The position numbers were made by a program, and so were the translations under genes. Below are positions 44,154 through 56,200 of a stretch of 64,000 nucleotides of DNA, piece after piece. This stretch comes from Musa acuminata AAA Group (lineage: Eukaryota; Streptophyta; Magnoliopsida; Zingiberales; Musaceae). Numbering within the stretch: the stretch's first letter is position 1; each line of letters opens with the position of its first letter. The notes beneath the pieces were generated by a model. The model had not been told where the DNA came from and did no database searches. It was given only the letters and a program-made list of their open reading frames with translations. The stretch spans positions 23,779,001 to 23,843,000 of the forward strand of contig NC_088345.1 in the NCBI RefSeq assembly GCF_036884655.1, read 5' to 3'.

Positions 44154-45405
44154 TGTTGAATCTCTTATTTTGATGATGAAATCAATTGGTAAATTATTTG
44201 ATCTAATCCATATATTGAAATAAGTGTGCAGGATTAACTACGATAGTAGTAAAGCGTAAAGCAGATGATGGGCCGAAGTCGAAGACTTGGATAATATACC
44301 GGAAGCTCGTCGAGAATTCATCGTAAGATCACCGGAAGCATGTTGGAAGACTCACCGAAACCTCGTCAGGAGATCGCTGAAAGCACGCCGAAAGACTCAC
44401 CGAAAAGTTCACCGAAAGATCGCCGAGTGAAAAATCAACGTACCGAACCATGCTTGTCTTAATCATAGTTAGAGTGATAATTAGAGTTGATTTGGGAGGT
44501 AATCCCATCAACTCTGTTAGGGGCCAACTGGGCTCAGAGTTGGGCTGGTTTGGGCCGGAGTCAAGGCCCAACCAAGTTGCTGAATTCCTAACCGGTGGTG
44601 GCACTGCTTGGAAAGCAGCACCCCAGGTGGTCTGGGGGGTGGTACCGACAAGATTGGGTGATGGTACCACTAGCAGTTAATGCTACCATCGGTGGTATCA
44701 CCCCTGTCAAGCGGTGGTACCGCCAGAGCTCGGTCTCTAAGCTCGATTAAGTAGTGGTTCTACCTAGACTAAGCAGTAGTACTGCCCAGTGTCAGGTGTT
44801 AGGTGGTGGTACCGCTAGTACCTCGAAAATCGAAGATGAGACACTTTTTGGCTCCATTTTTTTAAGTCATTTGAGTCTATAAATACCCCACCCTTTTCTA
44901 CATCAAAGGGCACGAAAGCTATTAGCATAATCTTGAGTTCTTGAGTTTTAAAGTGTTTGTAAAAGAAAAGAGTTCTCCTCTTTCATCTCTTAGCCTTGTA
45001 ACCATTCAAGAAAGAGGAGTGAGACTTTAAGGGTTGTCTCCTAAACCCGACAAAATGAGAAAGAGCTATAAAATGTGGTTAGCCTTCACCTATTGAAGAA
45101 AGGCCTTTAGTGAACATCGGAAACCTCATCGGAGGAGGAATCCGAAAGTAGATGTAGGTCACATTGATCGAACCACTCTAAATTTTGGTTTACTTTTCAT
45201 TTGTGCAATTTACATTACTACAAATCTCTTTAATCCTCTCTTACACTTTTATGAAAGCTTTCAAGTTCATAATATCTCTAAAACGGATTGAATCGAAACC
45301 ATTTTCGTCGGAATCAGTTTTAATTGAAATAAATATTTTTTAAAATAAAAAAAAATTTTGCTGCACTAATTCAACCCCCTCTTAGTGCCACTTTTGATCA
45401 TAACA
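44154..45405 (+). repeat. 5' LTR of plus-strand Sirevirus
   Basis: 1252 bp, from TGTTGAATCTC with TTTTGATGATGAAATCAATT to GATCATAACA. Includes a run of CACCGAAA/TCGCCGGAAG repeats (44270-44430), GGTGGTACC-type palindromes (44580-44815), a TATA box and the terminal CACTAATTCAACCCCC block. Confidence 0.9.
44877..44885 (+). promoter_or_regulatory. TATA box of Sirevirus 5' LTR
   Basis: CTATAAATA preceded by the palindrome-rich block and followed about 40 bp later by AAAGGGCACGAAAG. The same box is conserved in every Sirevirus LTR of the window, e.g. 63076-63084. Confidence 0.65.
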
Positions 45406-45420
45406 AGTGGTATCAGAGCG
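45406..45420 (+). promoter_or_regulatory. Primer binding site of plus-strand Sirevirus
   Basis: AGTGGTATCAGAGCG immediately follows the LTR; complementary to the 3' end of initiator tRNA-Met in plant Ty1/copia elements. Confidence 0.9.
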
Positions 45421-45455
45421 AGGTTCACTCTCATTTGGTTTTAAACTTAAGAGAG

Positions 45456-47016
45456 ATGACATTTACCGGTAACCTAGAGGGCCATTCAATTATACATTCG
45501 CTCTTGTTCAATAGAACGGATTATACATATTGGAAGACTAGAATGAGGATCTTCCTAATTTCAATAGATTTTGAATTATGAAATATTATAGAAAATAGCT
45601 TTCAAAAGTCTTCTCTTCCAATGAACGATTAGAATAAGTTGGAGAAGAAGACTTTTGCTTTAAATGCAAAGGCTATGAAACTGCTTTGTTTTGTGTCTTA
45701 GACAAAAACAAGTTTAATCGTGTATCTATTTGTGAAACTACTTTTGATATTTAGCACACACTCGAAGTGACTCATGAAGGCACTAGTAGAGTGAAGAAGT
45801 CAAAAATTAATCTTTTAGGCCATATTTATGAGTTGTTTCGAATGAAACTGAGTGAGACCATTGGAGACATATACACCCGATTTATGGATGTTGTCAATAG
45901 TCTAAAAGGACTTGGTAAAGGTTTCTCAGATTTTAAACTTGTTAATAAAATTTTAAGATCCATTCCAAAGAGTTATGACCCTAAAGTCATGGCCATTCAA
46001 GAGACCAAAGACCTAAATAATTTTCCTCTTAAAGAACTAATTGGGTCACTAATGACCTATGAGATGACTTGTAAAGCTCATGAAAAGCTTGAGGATACCC
46101 TTCCAAATAATAGGAAGAATATGGTACTAAAAACCTAAGATGACCACTTGAAAGAAAACTCAAGTGATGAGGACCTTGATGAAGACTCAGCACTCTTAAC
46201 AAGGAAATTCAAAAAATTCATAAAAATGAACAAATTTAAAAATGACACTAAAAATAAATTTGAACCCAAAAAAGATTAAGTAATATGCTACGAATGTAAA
46301 AAATCGGGACATTACAAGAGCGAATATCCTCTAGCCAAGAAGAGGCAATCAAAGAAGAAGGCTCTTAAAGTAACATGAGATGACTCAAGTGCATCCGAAG
46401 AAGAGGAGCCTACCATCACCGAGCAAGTTGCTCACTATACACTAATGACCATTGGAAATGAGGTAACAATTTCATTTGATACAAATTTATCTTTTGATTG
46501 ATTATTAAGTTCTTTTCATGACTTGTTTGATGAATGCAAATTAATTAGTAAAAAATATAAATTATTAAAAAAGGAGCATGCTTCTCTTGTTAGTGATTTG
46601 GATAAATTAAAGGTTGAGCATAATAGTAGTTTAACTCCTTGTACGAAATGTGATGAACTAGAAATACTTAAAAAGGAAAACTTACTACTCAATAAAACCT
46701 TCGAAAAATTTGAGGTTGGTAGCAAATCTTTGAATATGATCCTTACCAATAAGCATCACGTTCATAGAAAAAGTAGAATTGGATTTGTGAGTAGCTCTCA
46801 CCAAAATCCAACCACCTTTGTTGAAGGCCTAACCTTGCATATTTTACTTGACACCAAATGCAACTTTTGTTACAAACTCGGACATATTGCCTATAAATGT
46901 CTACCTAAAAGATGTAATCCATATAGATTAATTTGGGTTCCTAAAAGAACCTCAAATGACTCAATGCAATATGATAAGATATGTAGATCGATTTTTGAGG
47001 CATCCAAGATCAAATG
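45456..47016 (+). pseudogene. Sirevirus gag, multiple stops
   Basis: ATG at 45456 gives MTFTGNLEGHSIIHSLLFN and DYTYWKTRMRIFLIS, then TGA where Trp is usual (FEL*). Later pieces: TSRVKKSKINLLGHIYELF, SETIGDIYTRFMDVVNSLKG, AIQETKDLNNFPLKELIGS; a first knuckle CYECKKSGHYKSEY at 46286 with the last Cys changed to Tyr; a coiled-coil-like segment KKEHASLVSDLDKLKVEH; a second knuckle CNFCYKLGHIAYKC at about 46860, intact. The 164-codon frame 46523-47017 holds the last two. Confidence 0.85.
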
Positions 47017-47062
47017 AGTACCTAAAAATTATCTTTTTTTATAGAAAAATGTACCATCATAA

Positions 47063-48352
47063 GCTAGGAGTAAAAGATGGTACCTTGATAGTGGATGCTC
47101 AAGGCATATGACCGGAGATCCATCTCAATTCTCTAAGCTCACTAGCCTAGACGAAGGATATGTCACATTCGGAGACAACAACAAGGGTAAAATCATTGGT
47201 AAAGGAACCATAGGTAACAAATCCAACCTTTTTATTGAAGATATGTTGTTGGTTGATGGCTTAAAGCATAACCTCTTGAGCATTAGTCAATTTTGTGATA
47301 AAGGATATATTGTTAAATTTGAACCTAATGCTTGCATTATTGAAAAACCATACAAAAACACATCTATGATTGCACTAAAACAAAATAATGTATACACTAT
47401 TGACGTTAATGATCTTTGCAATGAAATATATTTTTCGATCTTGAATGATGATACTTGGCTTTGGCATAGGAGATTATGTCATGCTAGCATGAAACTAATC
47501 TCTCAAATCTCATCTAATGAACTTGTGAGAGGAATTCCTCATATTATATTCGTTAAAGACAATATGTGTGATGCATGTCAACTAGGAAAACAAATAAAAG
47601 GTAGTTTTAAACCAAAGAATCAAATAAGCACCTTTAGACTATTGCAATTGATCCATATGGACTTGTTTGGACCAATTGCTACATCAAGCCTAAGAGGTAG
47701 CAAATATACCTTTGTTATTGTTAACGATTATAGTAGATATACTTGGATTTACTTCTTAGCATACAAAAATGATTACTTTAGGTATTTATCCAAGTTTTGT
47801 AAACTTGTTCAAAATGAAAAGGGTTTTATGATTTCATCAATTCGAAGTGATCATGGTGGTGAATTTCAAAACCATGATTTTCAAGAATTTTATGAATCTA
47901 ATGGATACAACCACAACTTTTATACTCCAAGAAATCCTCAACAAAATGGAGTAGTAGAAAGAAAGAATAGAAACTTATAATAAATGGCTAGAACCATGTT
48001 AAACGAACATAGCCTACCCAAATATTTTTGGGCCGAAGTCATAAATAGAGTTCTAGTAAGACCATTACTTTTCAAAACTCCTTATGAGTTGTAGAACAAT
48101 AAAAAGCCCAACGTTTCATACTTTAAAGTTTTCGGGTGTAAATGTTTTATTTTGAATGAAAAAGATACCTTAGGAAAGTTTAATGCAAAATTCGATGAGG
48201 AAATTTTTCTTGGTTATTCTTCAATTTCAAAGGCTTTTCGAATCTTCAATAAAAAAACTTTAGTTATAGAAGAATCTATTCATGCTGTTTTTAATAAATT
48301 TTCGAAGTATAGAAAAATAATTTTGATGATGATCTTAAATTTGATACTTTGA
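47063..48352 (+). pseudogene. Sirevirus protease and integrase, nearly open
   Basis: The protease active site WYLDSGCSRHMTGDPSQ (DSG at 47087-47095) is intact. The 290-codon frame runs through VDGLKHNLLSISQFCD and the HHCC module (LWHRRLCHASMK, CDACQLGKQ) to the integrase core: D in MDLFGPIATSS, D in IRSDHGGEF, E in NGVVERKN. A TAA follows NRNL at 47980; another frame change precedes ILNEKDTLGKFNAKF (48152-48352). Best preserved pol segment of the Sirevirus group in this window. Confidence 0.88.
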
Positions 48353-48499
48353 ATTTAAATGAATCCCTTTCTCCATCTAGCAACTTGGATGTATCTTCTT
48401 CCGAACCTTCTTTGTTGAAGGAATGAAAATATGTAGATGCTCATCCTAAGGAGCTAATTATAGGGGACACATCGAAAGGGGTTCAAACTCGTTCTTCTC

Positions 48500-50080
48500 T
48501 TAAGAATTTTTGTGCCAACGCTGCTTTTCTCTCCCAAATTGAACCTAAATGCATTGACAAAGCCATAAAAGATGATTCATGGGTCATCGCAATGCAACAA
48601 GAATTGAATCAATTTGAGAGAAATGAAGTATGAAAGCTTGTTCTTAGACCAAATGACCATTTAGTTATTGGTACTAAATGGGTCTTTAGAAACAAGCAAG
48701 GTAAATTTGGTATTATAGTTCGAAACAAGGTTAGATTAGTGGCCAAAGGTTTCAACCAAAAAGAATGTATCAATTATAAAGAAACCTTCGCAATTGTACA
48801 TGATTAGAAGCTATAAGGATGCTCCTTGCCTATGCTAGTAGTAATAATTTTAAGTTGTTTCAAATGGATATTAAAAGTGCTTTCTTAGTGACTTTATCTT
48901 CGAAGAAGTTTATGTTGAACAACCTCCCGGGTTTTAGAATGATAATTATCCTAATCATGTGTTTGAATTGATTAAAGCTCTCTATGGATTGAAACAAGCC
49001 CCAAGGGCTTGGTATGAGATACTTAGCTCATTTTTAATTCATAATAATTTCTCTAAAGGCAAGGTCGATACTACATTGTTTATTAAAAATTTTAAAAATA
49101 ATTTTCTTATTATTTAAATTTATGTTGATGATATTATTTTTGGTTCTACAAATGATTCCATATGTGAATCATTAGCCCAAAGCATGAGTCTAGAATTTGA
49201 AATGAGCCTAATGGGGGAACTAACCTTCTTTTTAGGCTTGCAAATTAAATAACTTAGCAATGATATTTTTCTTAATCAAACAAAATATGTTTTAGATTTG
49301 TTAAAAAGATTTAACATAGATAGTTCATAAGCTATTAACACTCCTATGAGTACCTCCACTAAGTTAGACATTGACGAAAGTGGAGAAAGCTTTAATAAAA
49401 AACTTATAGGGGTATGATAGGTAGTTTGTATGACCTCACCGCAACTATATCAGACATCATGTTTAGCGTAGGACTTTGTGCTAAATTTCAATCTAACCCT
49501 AAGCAATCTTATTTAAAAGTTGTTAAAAGGGTATTTAGATACCTAAAAGGAACTCCTAAACTAGGATTATGGTATCCTAAATCTAAGAATTTTGAATTGT
49601 TTAGTTATGCTGATGTGGATTTTGCTGGATGTAGTTTAGATAGAAAAAGCACATCCGGAACGTGTCAATTTTTAGGACACACACTCGTTTCTTGGTCGTC
49701 CAAGAAATAAAACTCGGTTGCATTATCTACAACCGAAGCTAAAAGTACATAGCTACAGGTGTATGATGTGCTCAAGTTATATGGATGAAAAATACTTTAA
49801 AGGATTATGGAATTGACCTAAAAAATATACTTATAAAGTGTGATAACACTAGTGCAATATGCTTAACAAAAAATCCTATTCAACACTCTAGAACTAAACA
49901 CATTGACATTAGGGATCACTTCATATGAGATCTTATTAATAATCATGATGTAATATTAGAGTTTATTGATACAAAACATCAATTAGTTGATATATTTACA
50001 AAACTTTTAAATCAAGAATAATTTGATTTCATTAGAAGGGAATTAGGGATGTTAAACTGTCTGAATGCATGAATTTATTA
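48500..50080 (+). pseudogene. Sirevirus reverse transcriptase and RNase H, decayed
   Basis: RT motifs: [48 protein letters not shown] and YVDDIIFGSTN (YVDD at 49121-49132, catalytic Asp pair intact). RNase H: YADVDFAGCSLDRKSTSG, LGHTLVSWSSKK, STTEAKS and the end CDNTSAICLTKNPIQHSRTK, HIDIRDHF. At least six stops and frameshifts; the longest open piece is 98 codons (49414-49710). Confidence 0.87.
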
Positions 50081-50748
50081 AATTTTTATTTTCAAGACTT
50101 TCTTGATCACTCACTTGAATCATGATCTTATAGTGTGCGCAATGAGCCATATATATTTTTCCATACGAGTTTTTATGATGTTTGCATACAAATGATCAAT
50201 CATGAACTTATGGTATGCATTTTACAATATGAGTTCAATATAATATTTGAGTATAGTATGCATTTTATATGATGAATCATGAACGTATAATCTTCAATAC
50301 GAATTTTCTTTTCTTATGATTCGAATTTTACATGATAAGGTTATGTGGTTCATAACAATAAAAATCCTACATGATAAGGTTGTGTGGGTTCATGCAAATT
50401 GGTATCACCCCCCTCCCCCCACATAACTATGTGAGCAGTGCTCACAACCTGTAGGCGGTGGCACCGCCCAGCTAGCGGTAGCACCGCCAACTGTCACGGG
50501 TGGCAAGTGGTAGCACCACCCAGCTAGTGGTGTCATCGCCCGCAACATGCCCCCAAATAGCTCCAAACTCATTGCTCTCCCTTTAGCAACTCAAAAATCC
50601 CCACTTCATACTAGATCAAGGATCAATCTCCAACATTCTTTTAAAGATCACTAGAAAGGACAACTACTAAGGTAATCTCTACACCAAATTGATTCTCCTT
50701 TGTATTACTTGTTATTGCTCCTTATTTGCCTTCATTATTGTAGTCTCA

Positions 50749-51642
50749 ATGGGTTCTAGAAAATCCTCTAGGGACAAAGGGAAGAAGAGATTAAATAAAA
50801 ATTATGACTCTCTACTTTTCGATTCTCATCAACATGACTTAAATTTTTCATTCATAGAGTCTAAACATGTTCATAAGGGTAAATATATTGATTTAGATTG
50901 ATTAAGTGATTTGGAACCTATTCAATGGTTTGCTAATCTAGACATTCTCCCAATTCTTCAAATGAGTGAACCTATCTACCTAGACTTGTTAGGCTATTTT
51001 ACAATAATTTATATATAGATGAAGAAGAAATTGTATCTACTTATCTATTAGGATATCATATACCCATTATGAATAGATCAATTTATAACATCATAGGAAT
51101 TTCGGTAAAAAAAAGAGGGTGTTATTTTAGAGGATAATGGAATGAAGAAACAGTTGGGACTACTTCCATTGATGCCTTAGGAACAATTTTTTGGTAATCC
51201 TAACTTAACTATTATTCCAAAAAGCTGTGAACATTTAATACCTTTAAGCACCAAAATATTTCATCACATCCTGATAAGTATCATTCTCGCAAAACAATAT
51301 CATCATGATGTAGTAAGCCAAATGAAATTAGGTATCATGTATTGGATTATAAAGGGACATAATAATTATTTTGGTTACCTAATCTAACAAAACATGATTG
51401 AATTATCAAAAAGAGACATGATGCTTCCAAATGGTGGCTTAATCATAAGACTATTCCATGCCTATGATATTGCTATTCCACCCGAAGAAGAAATTATAAA
51501 ACTAGATAGATTTAGTATCATAAATAGAAATATACTTCAACGGATGAGATATACATTCAGAAATGGTATATGGACTAGCCATTTATTGAGCTGCAGCAGA
51601 TTCATCAACAACTCAAATACTCTATTTAGACATTTTGACTAG
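50749..51642 (+). pseudogene. Post-pol ORF of Sirevirus, broken
   Basis: Starts MGSRKSSRDKGKKRLNK at 50749, a basic N-terminus. After one stop and a frame change, LFYNNLYIDEEEIVSTYLLG and YHIPIMNRSIYNIIGIS follow (about 50985-51132). A later piece (51394-51642) has MMLPNGGLIIRLFHAYDIAI and INRNILQRMRYTF. The layout (FYxNL, SxLLG, LPxG, RM) resembles the plant retroelement-associated proteins often called putative plant transposon protein. Sireviruses may carry an extra or envelope-like ORF here, but I see no clear signal peptide or transmembrane segment in the conserved part. Identity uncertain. Confidence 0.5.
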
Positions 51643-51659
51643 CCACCACTTTGAATAAT

Positions 51660-52154
51660 TAATTGTGACTTTTGCGGATAACAAAAAGAGAGAAATGGAT
51701 GAAATCCTCTTCTTTTATTCTGCTTACTTTGATGTTGTAATCCTATATTGTTTACCTTGATATTATAAGCTTAAAATGCTACTTAATTTGATGAATACAA
51801 TTCTGTGCTTTGATTTCCTTGTTATCTATTTAAATGAGTATAAAATCATGCTTACCTTGATGCTGAAAATTTCTGTCAATATCATGCTTACTTTGATGCT
51901 AAAAATTTCTATGATTTTTACTTGAAAATGGATGTCATGTCTTGACATCATTTCTATCGACGAATACGTGATATCATCTTTAGATTTGGTAAATCATGAT
52001 GCGCATGATGATAATAAGTCTAAATTATCAATTTGATGCTTGAATTCAAAGGCGTTGAATTCAAGAGTGTCTTTTCTCAATTATGGCATATAGATAGGGA
52101 GAGTTAAGATTAACTCCATCACCAATTGGTTATCATCATAAAAAAGGGGGAGAT
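51660..52154 (+). other. Sirevirus 3' non-coding tail and polypurine tract
   Basis: AT-rich text with repeated CATGCTTACCTTGATGCT-type words (51850-51905), then AATTGGTTATCATCAT and the PPT AAAAAGGGGGAGAT at 52141-52154 directly before TGTTGAATC. Same arrangement as at the minus-strand Sireviruses. Confidence 0.8.
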
Positions 52155-52453
52155 TGTTGAATCTCGGATTTTGATGATGAAATCAATTGGTAAATTATTT
52201 GATCTAATCCATGTGTTGAGATAAGTGTGCAGGATTAACTATGATAGCAATAAAGCGTAAAGCATATGATGGGCCGGATTCGAAGACTCGGACGATATAC
52301 AGGGAGCTTGCCAAGAGTTCATCATGAAATCACTAGAAGCAAGTTGGAAGACTCACCAAAAGCTCGTCGAGAGATCGCCGGAAGCATGTCGGAAGACTAA
52401 CTGAGAGTTGGTCGGGAGTTCGTTGGAAGACTCGCCGAAAAGTTCATCGGAAG

Positions 52454-54974
52454 TGTTGAATCTCAGATTTTGATGATGGACTCAATTGTAATTTATTTGA
52501 TCTAATCTATATATTGAGAAAAGTGTGTGTTAGGATCGGAGCGGCACTAAGAGGGGGGGGGGGTGAATTAGTGCAGCGGTGAAGTGTGATAAACTTTTCA
52601 CGATTTAAACACTTTTCGGAAACTTCGTACGATAAAAGCAACGTTTTCGTTTAAAACCGTTTCGATTGTGTTTTAACTTGAAGAGAAAAGTAAGATGGAG
52701 ACAAAGCAGTATAGCATTAAAGTGCAAATGGTTTGCAGTAATATAAATGACAATAAGTAAATGCAAACCAGATATTACGCCGATTTTATAGTGGTTCGGT
52801 CAAATGACCTATATCCACTTGCGAGGCCCCTCTTCGATGAGGCTCCCACCTTCCACTAGCAAATCTCTTGAAAGGGGAGGGTAAATACCCCTCTTACAAC
52901 TTTTACAAGCGGTTCACTCTCTTACAGATTTTCAGCAAGAAAGAAGGAGGTGAACACTAGCAAATTGAAAACAAGACTAGCAAAGACTCTTCTAAGAATT
53001 TTCTTTTAATCACTTGCTGCTCAAAAAGTTGTAATCTCAGCTAAGATTTGAGGGGTATTTATAGGCCTCAAGAGGATTCAAATTTGGGCTCCAAAATTTC
53101 AATTCTCTTTGGGTTCCCGATGCTGGCGGTGCCACCGCTTGTCAGTGGCGGTGCCACCGCCTGTCACTGTCAGACATTAACAGTGTTGGGCGGTGGCACA
53201 GTAACCGCCCAATCTGACGGTGCCACCGCCAGACTCTTCGATTCACTTGTTGGGCTTCAAATTTAGCCCAAACCAAGTCAAATTTTGGGCCCAGTTGGCC
53301 CCTAAACCAGGATATAGGATTATCTCTTAATCCTAATCCTAATTACAAGTGAACTACACAACAAAATGCATCCTAAGCAAGTTTTCAACTGCGAACGTTG
53401 AGTCTTGTTCCGGCGAGCTTTCCAACGAACTTCTTCCGACGGACTCCCAGCAAGCTCCCGAACTTGTGATGACTTTAACGAGTAGCCGAGCCTTCTTAGT
53501 GATCTCCGTGAACCTCCGACGATCTCTTCGGCAAACTTTCGAAAATTCCGATAGGTTCCCGATTTCTTCTCGGTTGGTTCCGGCAGCATCTCCGACGATT
53601 CTTCGGACTCTTAAACGTCCATCGAACTTGACTCTGGTATTCTTGCTTTGTGTTTTCTGGTTATCGTAGTTACTCCTACATACTTAACTCAATAATATGG
53701 ATTAGATCAATTAACCCATCAATTGATTTTATCATCAAAATCCGAGATTCAACAATGTGCAGGATTAACTATGATAGTAGTAAGACATAAAGCAGGTATT
53801 GTGCCGGAATCAAGATCGATATCTCATTGGGAGTTCGAGAGTTTGACAGAAGTCCGGACATTCGTTGGAAGTTCTATCGGAACCAACCGAGAAGTCCAGG
53901 AGCTTCCTAAAGAAGCTTGTCGAAACTCGCTAAGAAGATCGTTGTAAAGTCTAAGAGTTTGCTGAGAGTCTGCCGGAACATTGCCGAGAGTTCATCGGAT
54001 GTTCGCCGGAAGCTCACCGGAAGAACAATTAACGCATCGAAACAAGCAGCACTGTAATTATATCTTAATTATCGTAGTTAGAGCGTAAATTAAGTTAAGA
54101 TTGGGAGGTAATCTCACTAACATAATTAGGGGCCAACTAGGCCCTTAACAGGGCTGAATTGGGCTGAATTGAGCACCCAATTCGGCCCCTGAAAACATGG
54201 CCGACGGTGGCACCGCTTGGAAGGCCGTGCCCCTAGATTTCTGGGTGGTAGTACCACTGGCAGCAGTGCTGCCAACGGTGGTACTACCCATGTTTGATGG
54301 TAATACTACCCAGTGTCGGATCAATGGTGGTAGTACTACCTAGTAATGGTGGTAGTACTGCCCAATAATGGCGGTGGTACCGCCAATACCCCGGATTTCG
54401 AGGATGTAATACTTTTTGGCTCTAATTTTGAAGCTATTAGGGCCTTTAAAAATTTTACCATTTTCTGCATTAAAGGGCACGAAAGTATTGGCTTAATCTT
54501 AAATTCTTGAGTCATAAAAGTATTGTAAAAGTTAGATTTCTCCTCCTTCATCTCTTAACCTTGTAACCATCCAAGAAAGAGGAGTAAGACTTGTAAGGGT
54601 TGTCTCCTAAACCTAGGAAAAGGAAAAAGTGCTATAAAGAGGTGTTTAGTCTTCACCTATTGAAGGAAGTCCTTTAGTGGATGTTGGTGACCTTGTCAGA
54701 GGAGGAATTCGAAAGTGGATGTAGGTCATCTTGACCGAACCACTCTAAATTCCGGTTTGCTTTTCATTTATGCAATTTACTTTACTGCAAACATCTTTAA
54801 TCTTTTCTTGCACTTTTACGAAAGCTTTCAAGTTCAACTTTTCTCCGAAACTGATTGAATCGAAACCATTGTTGTCGGAATCAGTTTTAAATGAAACGAA
54901 TAATTTTCTTAAATCATGAAAGTTTTTCGTTGCACTAATTCACCCACCTCTTAGTGCTGCTCTTAATCCTAACA
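52454..54974 (+). repeat. Sirevirus solo LTR, plus strand, itself split
   Basis: Parts 52454-52527 and 53755-54974, from TGTTGAATCTCAG to AATCCTAACA, about 1.3 kb without the inner insertion. No PBS or PPT on either side. Flanks GGAAG (52449-52453) and AGAAG (54975-54979) are a target duplication with one mismatch. Confidence 0.82.
52528..53754 (-). repeat. Sirevirus solo LTR, minus strand, inside another solo LTR
   Basis: 1227 bp, TGTTAGGATCGGAGCGG plus a G-run to GAGATTCAACA on the plus strand. Flanks GTGTG (52523-52527) and ATGTG (53755-53759), one mismatch. Contains GGCGGTGCCACCGCC palindromes near 53125-53235. Confidence 0.85.
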
Positions 54975-55395
54975 AGAAGATCGCTGAGTGAAAAATCGAC
55001 ATTCCAGACCATGCTTGCCTTAATCGTAGTTAGAACGATAATTAGAGTTAATTTGGGAGGTAATCCCATCAACTCTGTTAGGGGCCAACTGGGCTCGGAG
55101 TTGGGTTGGTTTGGACCGGAGTCAAGGCTTAATCAGGATATTGAATTCCTGGCCGGCGGTGGCACCACTTGGAAAGCAGAGGCAGTGGTATCGTTGGCAG
55201 TTAATGCTGCCAGTGATGGTATCGCTCTTATCAGGCAGTGTTACCGTCGAACTCGGTCTCTGAGCTCTATCAGGCGATGGTACCACCCAGACTGAGCGGT
55301 AGTACCAACCAGTGTCAGGTGTCAAGCGATGGTACCGCCCAATAATAATGATGGTACCGTCGATACCTTGCAAATCCGAAATGATACACTTTTTG

Positions 55396-55885
55396 AATAT
55401 GAGAGCACATTTATATCATTTGATGTAATAAAAAAAAATATTATTATTATTATTATTATTTTAAGAAACTATTGCATAATTCATTGTCGTCTTCTTCATA
55501 GTAAAAAACATACGTACATTTGACTAACTCCACCAAAGGACCTCAGAATACTTTCCTTTTTCTTTAGTGGAAAAGAAGATAGGTGTGGATGCAAACTTGG
55601 TCGAAGGATAAACCTCATCTCGATTACAAGTCAACAATTTCTATAAAGAATTATATTAACCTTTTCCACAAAACCGCTCGTTCCAAAAATATATATATTA
55701 ACCTTTGTTAATTTTCCCCTAATAATCATTAACCATTATAAAAATAAACTATTTATTTAACTAATTAAATATTTTATGTTTTAGAATGAATTTCCAACCA
55801 CACATTCTTAAAGTCCATATCCTAAGAGCTTTTTTAATTTCTTTCTTAGTAGCAAGAGCAATGTGATAAGTATTTGCTCCACCAA
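55396..55885. repeat. Tandem repeat unit 4 (5'-truncated by ~50 bp)
   Basis: Starts TTGAATATGAGAGCAC, offset about 50 within the ~555-bp unit of 42797-44153, and runs to GTGATAAGTATTT. The next unit's GAGACATC start is absent, so the array ends here. Confidence 0.8.
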
Positions 55886-56200
55886 CGATTAATTTTTAAT
55901 ATCATTAGTCATAAGGGTTTTATAGAGAATAAATTTTTTTCTATAGATTTTTTGACATATTCAATTAATAATATAATAAAAATACATATATTATTTTAAA
56001 TTCATAATAATTTAAATTTCAATCATACTATTTTTTTTCGAATAATAGATGACTCTAACAATTAGTATCACAAATCTAACTATGTTACGTCATAAATAAA
56101 TTATATTAATTCTAATTGCATTGAATTATTGTTAGTATCCCTAATCATCGGCTAATCAATCTTCGTATCCAATGTTCAAGACTTTTCTGACTCAAATTAT
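55886..56200. other. AT-rich unassigned sequence
   Basis: I see no coding frame, LTR landmark or repeat of other window parts. It may be unique intergenic DNA beside the tandem array. Confidence 0.4.

Larger units (their letters stand above)
44154..55395 (+). mobile_element. Plus-strand Sirevirus (SIRE-type Ty1/copia) with post-pol ORF, truncated 3' LTR
   Basis: 5' LTR 44154-45405, PBS, gag (45456-47016), protease-integrase (47063-48352), RT-RNase H (48500-50080), an extra ORF (50749-51642), non-coding region, PPT and a 3' LTR from 52155 that holds a nested solo LTR and is cut off at 55395. It lies in the tandem array; left flank AAAGA, right duplication lost. The order integrase before RT, two gag knuckles, an ORF after pol and a PPT-rich tail fit Sireviruses. 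Confidence 0.88.
52155..55395 (+). repeat. 3' LTR of plus-strand Sirevirus, split and truncated
   Basis: Parts 52155-52453 and 54980-55395. It corresponds to about the first 700 bp of the 5' LTR and then stops at ACACTTTTTG, just before where the TATA region should be, and passes into tandem-repeat sequence. Split by the solo LTR 52454-54974. Confidence 0.82.
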
